DNA from: Mycolicibacterium mengxianglii
GTDB taxonomy: Bacteria; Actinomycetota; Actinomycetes; Mycobacteriales; Mycobacteriaceae
Length of the DNA stretch: 64,000 nt
Assembly: GCF_015710575.1 (NCBI RefSeq)
Contig: NZ_CP065373.1
Location: 2,728,001 to 2,792,000, forward strand
Direction: 5' to 3'
Part shown: one piece after another, positions 51,595 through 60,049 of the stretch
Layout: every line of letters starts with the position of its first letter
Numbering within the stretch: the first letter of the stretch is position 1
Position numbers and translations under genes: made by a program
The notes under the pieces: generated by a model
What the model was told of the DNA's origin: nothing
Databases searched by the model: none
What the model saw: the letters and a program-made list of their open reading frames with translations, nothing else

Positions 51595-52139
51595 CCATCC
51601 ACAACAGGTTGCGGGCGATGATCGCGATGCTGTGCGCCGTTGCCACGCTGTCGATCGGCGTGGCACCGGCCGCGGTCGCCGATCCGCTGGACTACGTGGT
51701 GCACACCGAGCACGTCCAGGTGGGCCCCTACCCGGTGACGGTCGGGTTCACCGTGTGGCCGCTGCGTGCCATGCAGTCGTTGGATTTCACGTTCGAACCG
51801 GACGGCGGAATCACAGGCAAGTCCGGCACCATCACCGCGATCGCTCCCGATGGCCGGGAGGAGGCGGATCTACTGTCCCGGCATCCCCGCAACCGCGAAG
51901 TGTGGGGCCTCGACGTCGAGTCGCTCAACTCCTCGGGGACGTGGACGCTGCGGTTCACGATCGACGGTCCGCAGGGCGAAGGCACCGGCGACCTGGCCGT
52001 CGACGTGCTCAAACAGCCAGGACCCCCGCTGGCGCTGAGCTGGCTCCTCGGACTCACCCCGCTGGCGCTGACTTTGGTGTTCTTCGCAGTGGTCTGGATA
52101 CGCACCGGCCCGCGCAGGAACGTCGACACGAGTTCCTAG
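51591..52139 (+). CDS. Secreted beta-domain protein with C-terminal anchor
   Basis: 182 aa. Signal peptide AMIAMLCAVATLSIGVAPAAVA, a single beta domain (DPLDYVVHTEHVQVGPYPVTVGFTVWPLRAMQSLDFTFEPD then GTWTLRFTIDGPQGEGTGDLAVDV) and a C-terminal membrane helix LLGLTPLALTLVFFAVVWIRT. Fold resembles FixH/CopC-like beta sandwiches, but His and Met are few here. Last gene of the four-gene unit; start overlaps the membrane-protein stop. Confidence 0.72.
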   Translation: MTIHNRLRAMIAMLCAVATLSIGVAPAAVADPLDYVVHTEHVQVGPYPVTVGFTVWPLRAMQSLDFTFEPDGGITGKSGTITAIAPDGREEADLLSRHPRNREVWGLDVESLNSSGTWTLRFTIDGPQGEGTGDLAVDVLKQPGPPLALSWLLGLTPLALTLVFFAVVWIRTGPRRNVDTSS

Positions 52140-52306
52140 TGGCTCGTCTCAGCTTGGCACGCCTTTCAGCACATTAGTGTGACATGAATCGTATGGAGCA
52201 CCAGCATTATTCGCGGTGCGAGTGGTGTATCCACAGATCCGGATCGGCGGGCTGGTCGATCTGTCAGTTCCAGTCGAAAACTGAGCAGGTAGTTCCGGGG
52301 TGGTTT

Positions 52307-52579
52307 CTAGGGTTGTCGCAACACCGACGGACCCGGTGAGGCTAGCGGGACGGCGAATAGATCGGCGGGACAACGGTCTTGTAGGACCATGCGGCGACGG
52401 TTGTTGAGTTCGCGCTCGACCGCCCTCAAGTGCCTCAGCGAATGATTGGCGAGGGTGACGCCCTTGGGGAAATAGTCGCGTAGCAGCCCGTTGGTGTTCT
52501 CGTTGCTGCCGCGTTGCCAGGGTGATCGGGAGTGCAGCGATTCCAGTAGCGCGAGCACGCGCGCGGTGGGCCGCACCAT
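52307..52579 (-). mobile_element. IS30-family transposase remnant fused to a regulator N-terminus
   Basis: The minus strand from about 52525 encodes SPWQRGSNENTNGLLRDYFP, HLRAVERELNNRRRMVLQDR and CPADLFAVPLASPG, the C-terminal end of IS30 transposases; downstream sequence (GTGTTGCGACAACCC) looks like the usual end of such an element. The preceding residues MVRPTARVLALLESLHSR match the first residues of WYL/YafY-type regulators (RPTARVLALLELLQ). So an IS30 copy inserted into, or recombined with, a WYL regulator gene, leaving only both ends. Confidence 0.78.
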
Positions 52580-52654
52580 CAGTCACCGCTAGACCAGAAT
52601 CCGGGCGGAAACTGCCCGGTATTGGGTTTATCGTCGCGGCCATGACCATGACGC

Positions 52655-53044
52655 TCAGGCTTTCAGGGTCGGGGTCAGCGCCGCAGCGAGGATCTTCGCG
52701 TCGCGGGTGGCGAGGGTGAGGTTGCGGCGCAGCGCTTGGGCAACGATCACCCGGTCGAACGGATCCCCGTGTTCCCAGGGCAATCGCCCGGCAAGGATGG
52801 CGTCGCCGGAGTCGATCGGTAGGTCATCGACGCGCATGGATTCCAGCTGGCTGGGCCAGATCGCCAACAGCGTTGCGCCGTCGAATCGGCCGAGCCGCGT
52901 TTTGACGGCGATCTCCCAGGCTGACGCGGCGCTGACCCAAACAGATGTTGTGGGATCGGCCAGGTGTGCGAGCGCTTCGGGATCGAGGGTGGTCGGCTCC
53001 CTGAGCAGCCACAGCAGGGTGTGGGTGTCCAAGAGAATGTTCAC
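52655..53044 (-). CDS. PIN-domain toxin (VapC-like)
   Basis: 129 aa ribonuclease-type toxin. PIN motif: first Asp in ILLDTHTLLWLL, Glu in SAASAWEIAVK, Asp in GDPFDRVIVAQAL and the final TRDAKI. This is the VapC group with N-terminal MxxLLDTHxxLW that pairs with Phd-type antitoxins. The gene starts inside the antitoxin stop (4-nt overlap), the usual order antitoxin-toxin. Confidence 0.93.
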   Translation of the reverse strand: MNILLDTHTLLWLLREPTTLDPEALAHLADPTTSVWVSAASAWEIAVKTRLGRFDGATLLAIWPSQLESMRVDDLPIDSGDAILAGRLPWEHGDPFDRVIVAQALRRNLTLATRDAKILAAALTPTLKA

Positions 53045-53286
53045 GACGACTCGTCGCCCTCCCAGCGTGCCAGCTCGGTATCTGGTAGCGGCTCGTCGAA
53101 GTCCTTGGGAATGGACAGGTTCGGCATTTGGCCAAACTGCCGAGGGGTTGGGTTCGCGGGCACCAGGCGTGCGACATCGCGACCGTGGTTGGTAATGATC
53201 ACCGTCTTTCCGGTGCGCTCGACGTCGGCGAGCAGCGCGTTGAGTCGGTTCTTGGCGTCGGTGCTGGAAACCTTCTCCACGGTCAT
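53041..53286 (-). CDS. Phd/YefM-type antitoxin (VapB-like)
   Basis: 81 aa from ATG 53286. MTVEKVSSTDAKNRLNALLADVERTGKTVIITNHGRDVARLVP is the Phd/YefM DNA-binding dimer; the C-terminal tail DFDEPLPDTELARWEGD would bind the PIN toxin. It overlaps vapC by 4 nt. The frame open to 53445 upstream lacks protein similarity and is rejected. Expected to repress its own operon. Confidence 0.92.
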   Translation of the reverse strand: MTVEKVSSTDAKNRLNALLADVERTGKTVIITNHGRDVARLVPANPTPRQFGQMPNLSIPKDFDEPLPDTELARWEGDESS

Positions 53287-53735
53287 ACGGACCAACGTAC
53301 CGCCATTCGCGCTGTTCGCGCTAGCTGCAATAGCTCGATTCGGGGTTTGCGGGCAGTTGTGCGGGTTGTCGGTGGTCGCAGCGGCAAGGACCCAACGAGT
53401 GACGATGAGACGACGCCGCCGCGGTTTGTCTCGATGAAGTTGCACTTCGGTAGTGGCGGCATGGCCCGAGTGGGACGGATACGGGGGAGGAGCCGAACCA
53501 CGCGAAGCACGTCGCGACAGTCAGTGCGGCGACGAAGGTTCCTCGATCTGCCTGGTCGCCGCGGCGCGCGTGCATCAGCGGCCCGAGAGAATGCCGCCTT
53601 ACGGGCTACCCGCCGACTGCACCCGGCCGACAACTCAGGGCCCGGGGCGGGAGGTGATGAGCGTTGGGGTGCACGGGCAGCATACGGCGTGCTCCGGTGG
53701 GGAATTCATCCTTGCCGCAGCTGGTTGCTGCGCAC
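53287..53735. other. Intergenic region without recognisable gene
   Basis: 449 bp between the vapBC promoter side and the luciferase-like gene. Some frames are open, but all translations are Arg/Ala-rich without family features. Probably promoter region plus decayed sequence. Confidence 0.4.
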
Positions 53736-54758
53736 GTGAAGAACATCGGCTTCCTGTCGTTCGGGCACTGGTCGGACAGTCCGCACTCGCGCGTGCGGTC
53801 CGCGGCGGACGCCCTGCTGCAGTCGGTCGAACTCGCCGTCGCCGCGGAGGAGATCGGTGCTGACGGTGCGTACTTTCGTGTACACCACTTCGCCCAGCAG
53901 CTCGGCTCGCCGTTTCCGCTGCTGTCCGCGGCGGCTGCCCGCACCCACCGCATCGAGCTCGGAACCGGCATCATCGACATGCGCTATGAGAACCCGCTCT
54001 ACATGGCGGAAGACGCGGGTGCGGCGGACCTGATCTCGGGTGGCCGGCTCCAGCTGGGCATCAGCCGCGGATCGCCCGAGCAGGTGATAGAGGGATACCG
54101 CTACTTCGGTTACGCGCCCAGCGCGGACGACGTCGATGGCGGGGCGATGGCACGCGAACACACGCGGCTGTTTCTTGATGTGCTGAAGGGGCAGGGCTTT
54201 GCACAGCCCAACCCGCGCCCGATGTTTCCCAACCCGCCGGGCTTGCTGAGGATCGAGCCGCACTCTCCGGGGCTGCGCGAGCGGATCTGGTGGGGCGCGG
54301 GCAGCCGCGCCACCGCCGAGTGGGCGGCGCAGCAGGGCATGAACCTGATGAGTTCGACGCTGCTGAGCGAAGACACGGGCGTGCCTTTCCATCAATTGCA
54401 GGCTGAGCAGATCCAGCGCTTCCGCGATGTCTGGAAGGCCGCCGGTCACGAACGCAAGCCGCGAGTCTCGGTGAGCCGCAGCATCTTTCCAATCGTCAAC
54501 GACCTGGACAAGCAGCTGTTCTGGCACAACCGGGACAGCACCGACCAAGTCGGCTTTCTCGACGGCGGTGTTGCGCGGTTCGGCAAGACCTACGCGGGGG
54601 AGCCTGACAAGCTCATTGCGCAGCTCGCGGAGGACGAATCCGTCGCCGCGGCCGACACCCTGCTGATCACAGTCCCCAACCAGCTCGGCGTCGACTACAA
54701 CGCGCACGTGATCGAGAGCCTGCTGACGCATGTCGCGCCGGAGTTGGCTTGGCGGTGA
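53736..54758 (+). CDS. Luciferase-like (LLM) flavin-dependent monooxygenase
   Basis: 340 aa from GTG 53736 (VKNIGFLSFGHWSDSPHSRVRS). Motifs: EEIGADGAYFRVHHFAQQLGSPFPLL, IELGTGIIDMRYENPLYMAEDAGAADLIS, GGRLQLGISRGSPEQVIEGYRYFG and IWWGAGSRATAEWAAQQGMNLMSST. The VHHFA motif puts the catalytic His-like residue in the luciferase-type active site. It stands alone, so its flavin reductase must be encoded elsewhere. Substrate unknown. Confidence 0.92.
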   Translation: MKNIGFLSFGHWSDSPHSRVRSAADALLQSVELAVAAEEIGADGAYFRVHHFAQQLGSPFPLLSAAAARTHRIELGTGIIDMRYENPLYMAEDAGAADLISGGRLQLGISRGSPEQVIEGYRYFGYAPSADDVDGGAMAREHTRLFLDVLKGQGFAQPNPRPMFPNPPGLLRIEPHSPGLRERIWWGAGSRATAEWAAQQGMNLMSSTLLSEDTGVPFHQLQAEQIQRFRDVWKAAGHERKPRVSVSRSIFPIVNDLDKQLFWHNRDSTDQVGFLDGGVARFGKTYAGEPDKLIAQLAEDESVAAADTLLITVPNQLGVDYNAHVIESLLTHVAPELAWR

Positions 54759-55169
54759 CGCGTGCGGCCGCCGCGCACGTCGTATCGGGTGATGGCGCGC
54801 CCGCACCGCGCTTCCGTCGAGATGGAATCGGTCCGCCGCGGTTCGCCGTTACGACTGGTATGGAAATCATGGTGCGGTGGCGCGAAGCTCTGCGAACGGG
54901 TCGGCATCCGGTTCGACGCGGGTGGAGAACCAACGATGTGGGAAACATTGCGCGACACAAGCGAATAGCGACGAGCAGGCCTACGAAGCTGGTTGTCGAC
55001 AGCGCTGACTTGATCGGTTGACCCGCATCTACGGTCGACTACCTGCGATGCAGGAGCGTCGGTTCCTGGCGTTACCAGAAGCCAGTGCTGGAACCCGCTC
55101 AATCAAGAAATCCGCAACCGTCGCTACTACGACTAACGCCACCGTCGCACCAGTGAAAGGAATAAGACC
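54759..55169. other. Intergenic region without recognisable gene
   Basis: 411 bp after the LLM gene. A 68-codon plus-strand frame ends at 54968 (with PLRLVWKSWCGGAKLCERVG inside) but is not recognised. The right end carries the ribosome site GAAAGGAA before a TTG start at 55170. Confidence 0.4.
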
Positions 55170-55616
55170 TTGAGTCCCAATGGAGAAGGTGCCACGGCGA
55201 CCGCGCACAGGCCCGTAGCGCTCAACGTCGGCCTCGACCCCGCCATCGTTGGTGCGCCCAAAACCCCCAGCTCGTCGTTTCCCGATGTCGACGCCGAAAC
55301 CGTCGAGCGAGGAATCGAACAAACCCGGCGCGACGCAAATGAATTGGGCCTCGACCTCGATGTCTTCCTCATCGACCGCACCGAAGGCGTCGAGGGCCGA
55401 TTCCGCGATAAATTGGAGAGTGGTGACTACGCGATCATCGTGATCGGCGGCGGCGTCCGCTTGGAGCCGTCACTGACCCATCTGTTCGAGGCGCTCGTCA
55501 ACAGCGTGCTCGCATACGCTCCCAACGCCACGGTCTGCTTCAACACCGGGCCAGACACCACTATCGACGCGATCCGTCGCTGGTGGCCCACATCCACACC
55601 AGTTCCAGCGCTGTAA
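55170..55616 (+). CDS. Hypothetical protein
   Basis: 148 aa from TTG 55170, supported by GAAAGGAA 6 nt upstream. Shows an alpha/beta pattern: ALNVGLDPAIVG, AETVERGIEQTRRDANELGL, FLIDRTEGVEGRFRDKLESGDYAIIVIGGGVRL and LTHLFEALVNSVLAYAPNA. No signal peptide, no known motif. It resembles mycobacterial conserved hypotheticals of about 130-150 residues. The start and coding status are convincing, the role is not known. Confidence 0.75.
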   Translation: MSPNGEGATATAHRPVALNVGLDPAIVGAPKTPSSSFPDVDAETVERGIEQTRRDANELGLDLDVFLIDRTEGVEGRFRDKLESGDYAIIVIGGGVRLEPSLTHLFEALVNSVLAYAPNATVCFNTGPDTTIDAIRRWWPTSTPVPAL

Positions 55617-55767
55617 GGATCGCCGCGAGTACCTCCGAGCAACTCTTCGGTTGGTACGCCGGGACAGGGGAGTTGGAGGTCTGGTGATGGTGGCGGGCGC
55701 GGTGAGTACCGTCAATCGGCTGCGGCCCGCCGATGACCGGGCCGCTCGCAGGAGGCGCCCGACGCGC

Positions 55768-55947
55768 TCAGACACCACTGCCCTGCCCGGCCGAGGCGAT
55801 CTTCGGCGAGCGAAGTTCCTCGGCCAGTTCTGGCGGCAAGTAGCCCTGGTCGGCCAGCCGGGGCAGGACGCCACCCGCGGCGAGGATCTCCAGGATGATG
55901 TCGGGCGGCACGGGTACCGTGCCGGCCGCTCCGGTGGTGTCATTGCG
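55768..55947 (-). pseudogene. LeuD-like (isopropylmalate dehydratase small subunit family), C-terminal remnant
   Basis: Reads [39 protein letters not shown] and a Gly/Ser/Gln tail to the stop at 55768-55770. The [16 protein letters not shown] segment is the C-terminal end of LeuD/aconitase-C-type swivelling domain proteins (the usual GGLLPYL motif). The frame is blocked by a stop just upstream and no dehydratase large subunit is nearby. Confidence 0.65.
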
Positions 55948-56089
55948 TCAACTGCCCGCCAGATTCAATGAGAAGCGGCCAACATTCGAAGTCCGCCAGC
56001 TTTTCTGCGAACACCGCCGGATAAAACGAGACGGGCCAATGCCGTTGACCCAAACTTCAGTCGAGAACTTCCTCAGCGCTCAGCGAAAT

Positions 56090-56290
56090 CTAACCTTCGG
56101 CGTCGAGTTCTAGTACGAGGGCGCTGGTCTCGCACACACACGGCGCTTGAGTGGCGATCTGCACGCACTCGTCGACCAGCGCGCGGGGCAGCGGCCGGTC
56201 TAGATCTAGCCGTCTGCGCACTGAACGCGTGGTGGTCGGCACCGCGTCGGCGTCCAAACCGAGATGGTGTTGTGTGTGATGGTGTGTCAT
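56090..56290 (-). pseudogene. Nitroreductase, N-terminal remnant
   Basis: From ATG 56290, AVPTTTRSVRRRLDLDRPLP then RALVDECVQIATQAP is a good start of a nitroreductase (consensus TTRSVRRRLD...ECVRLALQAPTGSN). After QAP the expected TGSN-W FMN loop is missing; the frame ends after 15 unrelated residues. The rest of the gene is gone. It lies divergent to an intact TetR gene, as in the nitroreductase/TetR pair at 17 kb. Confidence 0.75.
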
Positions 56291-56326
56291 GGTCTCCTCT
56301 CGAGGGTTCCACACTCACAGTGCGCG

Positions 56327-56350
56327 ATTCTAGACTGAGTGATCTAGAAT
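56327..56350. promoter_or_regulatory. Perfect inverted repeat, TetR operator candidate
   Basis: ATTCTAGA (56327-56334), spacer CTGAGTGA, TCTAGAAT (56343-56350). It lies between the nitroreductase remnant (start 56290) and the TetR gene (start 56401), the right place for a TetR site controlling both. Confidence 0.72.
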
Positions 56351-56400
56351 GAGGTTCGTGAACTCAATTTCGCAAGCGTTGACGGATTGACCTCGAGGCC

Positions 56401-57003
56401 ATGGCGCGGTCTAAAGAATTTGATCCGGGGGTGGTGCTCGACGACGCCATGCGGCTGTTTTGGCGGAACGGCTACGCGCGCACGTCAACTCAACAGTTGG
56501 TGGCCGAACTGGGCATCGCGCGGGCTAGCCTGTACGGCACTTTCGGGTCCAAACGCGGGCTGTACTTGGCAGCGCTGGACCGCTACCTCGCCGGAGCTGG
56601 AGGACAGGCGCCAGAGCATGTGGCACAGCGGGCAGAGTCCGGCCTGGCCGCGGTGCGGGCGCTGCTGGAGGCTGCCACAGCGCTGCCCGAGCAGGGGCTT
56701 CCGCCGGGGTGCTTCTCGGTGAACGCCACTGTCGAGCACGGCGATAGTGACTCGGAGGTCTCACCGCGCCTGGACCACAATCGCGATCGTATGGAGTCTG
56801 TGTTCAAAGATGCGCTCGCGCGGGCAAGAGCAGAAGAGACGCTTCGTGCCGACGTCGACCTCGATATGGCTGCCGCCTTGCTGTCCACGGTGCTTAATGG
56901 TCTGCAGGTTTTGTCGCGCGCCGGCGACAGCCAGTCGCAACGCATCGCTCGAACCATCGACGCGACCCTGAACGCCCTGTTCGCGTCGCACTGCCTCGAT
57001 TGA
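56401..57003 (+). CDS. TetR-family regulator
   Basis: 200 aa. MARSKEFDPGVVLDDAMRLFWRNGYARTSTQQLVAELGIARASLYGTFGSKRGLYLAAL is the HTH (the AcrR-like ...SLYGTFGSK subgroup), and LPPGCFSVNATVEHGDSD is the GC motif. The divergent partner gene is truncated, so this regulator may now have no local target. The next gene downstream (57065) begins 62 bp later. Confidence 0.92.
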   Translation: MARSKEFDPGVVLDDAMRLFWRNGYARTSTQQLVAELGIARASLYGTFGSKRGLYLAALDRYLAGAGGQAPEHVAQRAESGLAAVRALLEAATALPEQGLPPGCFSVNATVEHGDSDSEVSPRLDHNRDRMESVFKDALARARAEETLRADVDLDMAAALLSTVLNGLQVLSRAGDSQSQRIARTIDATLNALFASHCLD

Positions 57004-57064
57004 TTGGTCCGAATACCCCTATGGCTGTGGCTGGTCTATCTCGCATTCGAGTAAAGGAATCGTC

Positions 57065-58132
57065 GTGATAACTGGAAGAGTCAACGATCGTGACCCGCTG
57101 GTCGCCGAGCAAGTTCGAGACAGGCCTTCATGGATGATCCGGTCTCGACGACATGCCGGACGGGTTGTCCCAGTGACGCTCATCGGCGTCGTGTTCGCTT
57201 TTACTGGGTGTGGCTCAGCATCCGCAGACGCGCCCAGCGGTGGCATCGAATCACCCTCTGCACCACAGCAGATCGTGATCCAGAGCCCTGGCCTGTATCC
57301 CGAGGGGATCGAATGGGATGCGAAGCGGGACCGTTTCTTGGTCAGCTCGGCCGCTCACGGATCGGTGACTGCCGTCCACGACGACGGAACGATCGACACG
57401 ATCGACGCCGGTGACGGACTCACCAGCACTCTGGGCACTGTTATCGACGAGCAACGGGACCGGTTGCTCGTCACCGTCGCGGACTTTGCAGCCGTCGACG
57501 ATCCGAACCGGCCCGGTGAGGCGAAGCTCGCTATCTACGATCTGGCAAGCGGGCGGCGCACACTCCTGGTGGATCTCGCTGGCCTTCGACCAGGGGAACG
57601 ACACCTCGCCAACGACGTGACCGTCGATCCGGCTGGCAACGCCTATGTCACCGACAGCTTTTCTCCTGTGATCTACAAGGTGACCCCGGACGGCCAGCCC
57701 AGTGTGGTGGCGACCGATCCCCGGTTCGGAAGCCCAAAAGGGCTCGGTCTCAATGGCATTGAATACGACCCGCGCGGGTCTCTTCTCGCTGCCGTCGCAG
57801 GTACCGAAAAGCTATTCCGAGTCCCACTCAATGAGCCCGATTACCCGACCGAGGTTCGGCTTTCCGAACCTATCAGCATTGACGGAATTACCCGTCGCTC
57901 GGACGGAAACATCGTCGTCGCAGCACCATTCGTACCAGCCGTCATTTCGCTATCCAGCCAGGACGGTTGGCAGTCGGCCACAGTTGTCGGCAGGGTGCCC
58001 GTCGCCGCTACCGACTCCACCACCAACACCACGATCCGCGATGGGGCTTTATACGCGATCAACGCTCACTTCGCGCAGATGAATGGACCGGTACCGGTCC
58101 AGATGTTTGAGATATTCCGGGTGAGTTCATAG
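57065..58132 (+). CDS. SMP-30/gluconolactonase-like secreted lipoprotein
   Basis: 355 aa. The long N-terminus leads to a lipobox VFAFTGC (Cys about residue 49), then a Ser/Ala linker. The rest is a six-bladed beta-propeller with repeated strands ending in Asp-rich turns: PGLYPEGIEWDAKRDRFLVSS, LANDVTVDPAGNAYVTDSFSPVIYKV, GLGLNGIEYDPRGSLLAAVAGTEKLFRV and ISIDGITRRSDGNIVVAAP. These are the metal-binding SMP-30/strictosidine-synthase-like motifs. Likely exported lactonase or solute-binding propeller. Downstream of a TetR gene, co-directional. Confidence 0.85.
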   Translation: MITGRVNDRDPLVAEQVRDRPSWMIRSRRHAGRVVPVTLIGVVFAFTGCGSASADAPSGGIESPSAPQQIVIQSPGLYPEGIEWDAKRDRFLVSSAAHGSVTAVHDDGTIDTIDAGDGLTSTLGTVIDEQRDRLLVTVADFAAVDDPNRPGEAKLAIYDLASGRRTLLVDLAGLRPGERHLANDVTVDPAGNAYVTDSFSPVIYKVTPDGQPSVVATDPRFGSPKGLGLNGIEYDPRGSLLAAVAGTEKLFRVPLNEPDYPTEVRLSEPISIDGITRRSDGNIVVAAPFVPAVISLSSQDGWQSATVVGRVPVAATDSTTNTTIRDGALYAINAHFAQMNGPVPVQMFEIFRVSS

Positions 58133-58134
58133 CG

Positions 58135-58445
58135 TCAAGAGCGACTCGCGTACGCGGTGACTAGTACGGCGGCGACCGCGAAAATTCCGATCGGCCACCA
58201 CGCGGCGGGGTGATCGACCAAGCTGAAGACGTATTGTTCCTTCGAATCCGAGATCACTATCTCTTCGTCTCCCGACAACGTGATGTAGGTAGCGCGGCCA
58301 GTAGCACGCCGGCGATGTATCCGGCGGCTACGGGAATCCAGAAGAGCGACACCAGCGACGCCAGGAGGTTCTTGGGGCGTAGCCAGCATTGCGGCCGCGT
58401 GAGTCGGCACCGCATGGGCTCCGAGCGGAAAGCTTTGCAACCCAA
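58135..58445 (-). pseudogene. Membrane-protein remnant, frameshifted
   Basis: One frame encodes RPKNLLASLVSLFWIPVAAG, YIAGVLLAALPT and then stops; the adjacent frame continues YITLSGDEEIVISDSKEQYV, FSLVDHPAAWWPIGIFAVAAV. Joined, they look like one small two-helix membrane protein of about 80-100 residues (ending TAYASRS) with a frameshift near 58270-58290. Family not recognised. The 49-bp repeat begins just upstream at 58426. Confidence 0.55.
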
Positions 58446-58474
58446 TCGAAAACGTCGCGAGAAGCGGTGGCCGG
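58426..58474 (+). repeat. 49-bp repeat, copy 1
   Basis: Starts CGGAAAG, ends GGTGGCCGG, and matches 61669-61717 at 45 of 49 positions in direct orientation. The copy sits at the broken end of the membrane-protein remnant. The neighbouring sequence on both sides differs between copies. Origin unknown: an element end, recombination scar or fragment of a dispersed repeat. Confidence 0.85.
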
Positions 58475-58612
58475 CAGGAGGTCAGGCAATGCAGTGCTTT
58501 ACTGGTAACCCTGCATATTCGATTCCTGCATATTCTCCTGGATCCACAACGGAATACAGATCGGAACCATCGCGAGTCCCGTCCAAATGGATACTTAATG
58601 GGCTGCGGCGCG

Positions 58613-58756
58613 GCAACCTCGGTTCGCCGTCTGGCTGAAGCGTCCATCGATCATCTGGTCGATGCCACAGGTGTCCACAGGGGGAGTCTCTACGGCGTCT
58701 TCGGAAGCAAGCGCGGCCTGTTCCTGCGCGTCGGCAGGGTTGAGCAAGGGGCCTGA
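58613..58756 (+). pseudogene. TetR regulator, HTH remnant
   Basis: Encodes AEASIDHLVDATGVHRGSLY then GVFGSKRGLFLRVG and stops at 58754-58756. This is the recognition-helix segment of a TetR HTH (SLYGVFGSKRGLF) and agrees with intact TetR genes in this window, such as the one at 56401. No start codon or ligand domain follows; it abuts the FAD oxidoreductase gene end. Confidence 0.75.
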
Positions 58757-58759
58757 TGG

Positions 58760-60049
58760 CTAGAGATGTAGGACCGCGCCTTGGCGGTCGAGTTCGTGGC
58801 GTGTACGAACGGTCAGTTCGGAACCCGGACCAATCGACAGTGCGGCGGCAACACCAGCAGCGTGGCCGGTGGCGAGAGCCGTTCCCATGACGCGAACGGC
58901 GGCCCCGGCGATTCGGTCGCCGGTGAGCACACGGCCCGCCGCAAAGAGATTGGTAGTGTCTGCGCTTCGCAGGTTGTCGATGCTGACACCGAACGCGTGA
59001 TTGCCGCCGATAGTGACCCATTCCGTGGGCTGTCCTGACCCGCCGTGGTACTCACTGGGCCAGGCTGCCAATGCGACCGTGTCACCGTCAACGGTGCCGT
59101 TGCGTAGGGCTTTCTCTGACAGTGGGATTCGCGAGACGACGTGCCGCGATTGGCGTACTCCGAGTTCCGGGCCGGTGGAGACGATGTATGCGGAGCCGCA
59201 CCCCGGAATCGTGCGGAGTATCTGGAGATAGGCCCAGGCCTGGACTCGACCGTGTTGGGTGGCTGCGGTGTAAGACGAGGCATCCAGCGGGTCGAGATCT
59301 TCATCGGCGAGGTAGGCAACGACGTCGCCGGAAACCGGTAACCGCATGACGAAGCCAGTCGAGGACGTCAAGTCGGCAAGTCCGTCCTGCTGCGCCCGCG
59401 TGACCGCGGCACCGAAGGATTGCGGAGTCACACTGGCTGCCTTGTCGATCCCGCCATAACGGACTGCCATGGTGGCAGTTTGGGTACGTCCGGCGGCGCC
59501 GATGACCACGGCCGCGCCGCCTAAGGCCGCGACCGTGGTGTCGCCCGTGGCGTCCACCACGGCCTCCGACGTGATGGTCGTGGTTGAACCGGCGTAATCG
59601 TTGTAGCGAAGTGCGCGTAGCTGATCGTCGCGACGGCCCACCCCGGTGAGGGTAGCGCCCAGCCTCACCTCCACGCCCTTCTCCCTGCACAGCCGGTCGA
59701 GGGCATGTTTGAGACCTTCGGGGTCAAGGAACACGACCGCCCAATGACCCTCTCCGACTACGGTCATCTCGCTCACGGCACCCAGCGAGTGCAGCGTCGA
59801 CAGCAGATCGTCCGCCACGCCTCCCACGGCCTTTCTGGGCACCGGTTCGCACGTCCAAAGACCGCAGTAGCCCAGGACATTACGTAGCGTTGCAGCGCCA
59901 CCCAGCGCCGTCGTTCGCTCCAGTAGCAGGGTGCGCGCACCGGCGCTAGCGGCGCCGCTGGCGGCCGCGACGCCAGCAGCACCCCCACCAACGACGACGA
60001 CGTCGAAGTGGTCGTCTGAGTTCGGCTCGTCGGGCCGATACGGCGGCAT
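58760..60049 (-). CDS. FAD-dependent oxidoreductase (FAD_oxidored type)
   Basis: 429 aa from ATG 60049 that overlaps the NmrA-like stop (TGATG). FAD motif FDVVVVGGGAAGVAAASGAASAGARTLLLER with TALGGAATLRNVLGYCG, second FAD element EAVVDATGDTTVAALGG, and NLFAAGRVLTGDRIAGAAVRVMGTALATGHAAG at the C-terminus. The architecture is that of FAD-dependent thiazole/succinate-like and ring-hydroxyketosteroid-like oxidoreductases of the FAD_oxidored family (PF12831 type). Second gene of an operon with the NmrA-like SDR and a divergent HxlR. Confidence 0.9.
   Translation of the reverse strand: MPPYRPDEPNSDDHFDVVVVGGGAAGVAAASGAASAGARTLLLERTTALGGAATLRNVLGYCGLWTCEPVPRKAVGGVADDLLSTLHSLGAVSEMTVVGEGHWAVVFLDPEGLKHALDRLCREKGVEVRLGATLTGVGRRDDQLRALRYNDYAGSTTTITSEAVVDATGDTTVAALGGAAVVIGAAGRTQTATMAVRYGGIDKAASVTPQSFGAAVTRAQQDGLADLTSSTGFVMRLPVSGDVVAYLADEDLDPLDASSYTAATQHGRVQAWAYLQILRTIPGCGSAYIVSTGPELGVRQSRHVVSRIPLSEKALRNGTVDGDTVALAAWPSEYHGGSGQPTEWVTIGGNHAFGVSIDNLRSADTTNLFAAGRVLTGDRIAGAAVRVMGTALATGHAAGVAAALSIGPGSELTVRTRHELDRQGAVLHL

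Noticed and set aside
52140..52306. Second IS end near the IS30 remnant
   Set aside because: Sequence CCTGCTCAGTTTTCGACTGG resembles ends of other IS families, but no second inverted end or transposase fragment was found.
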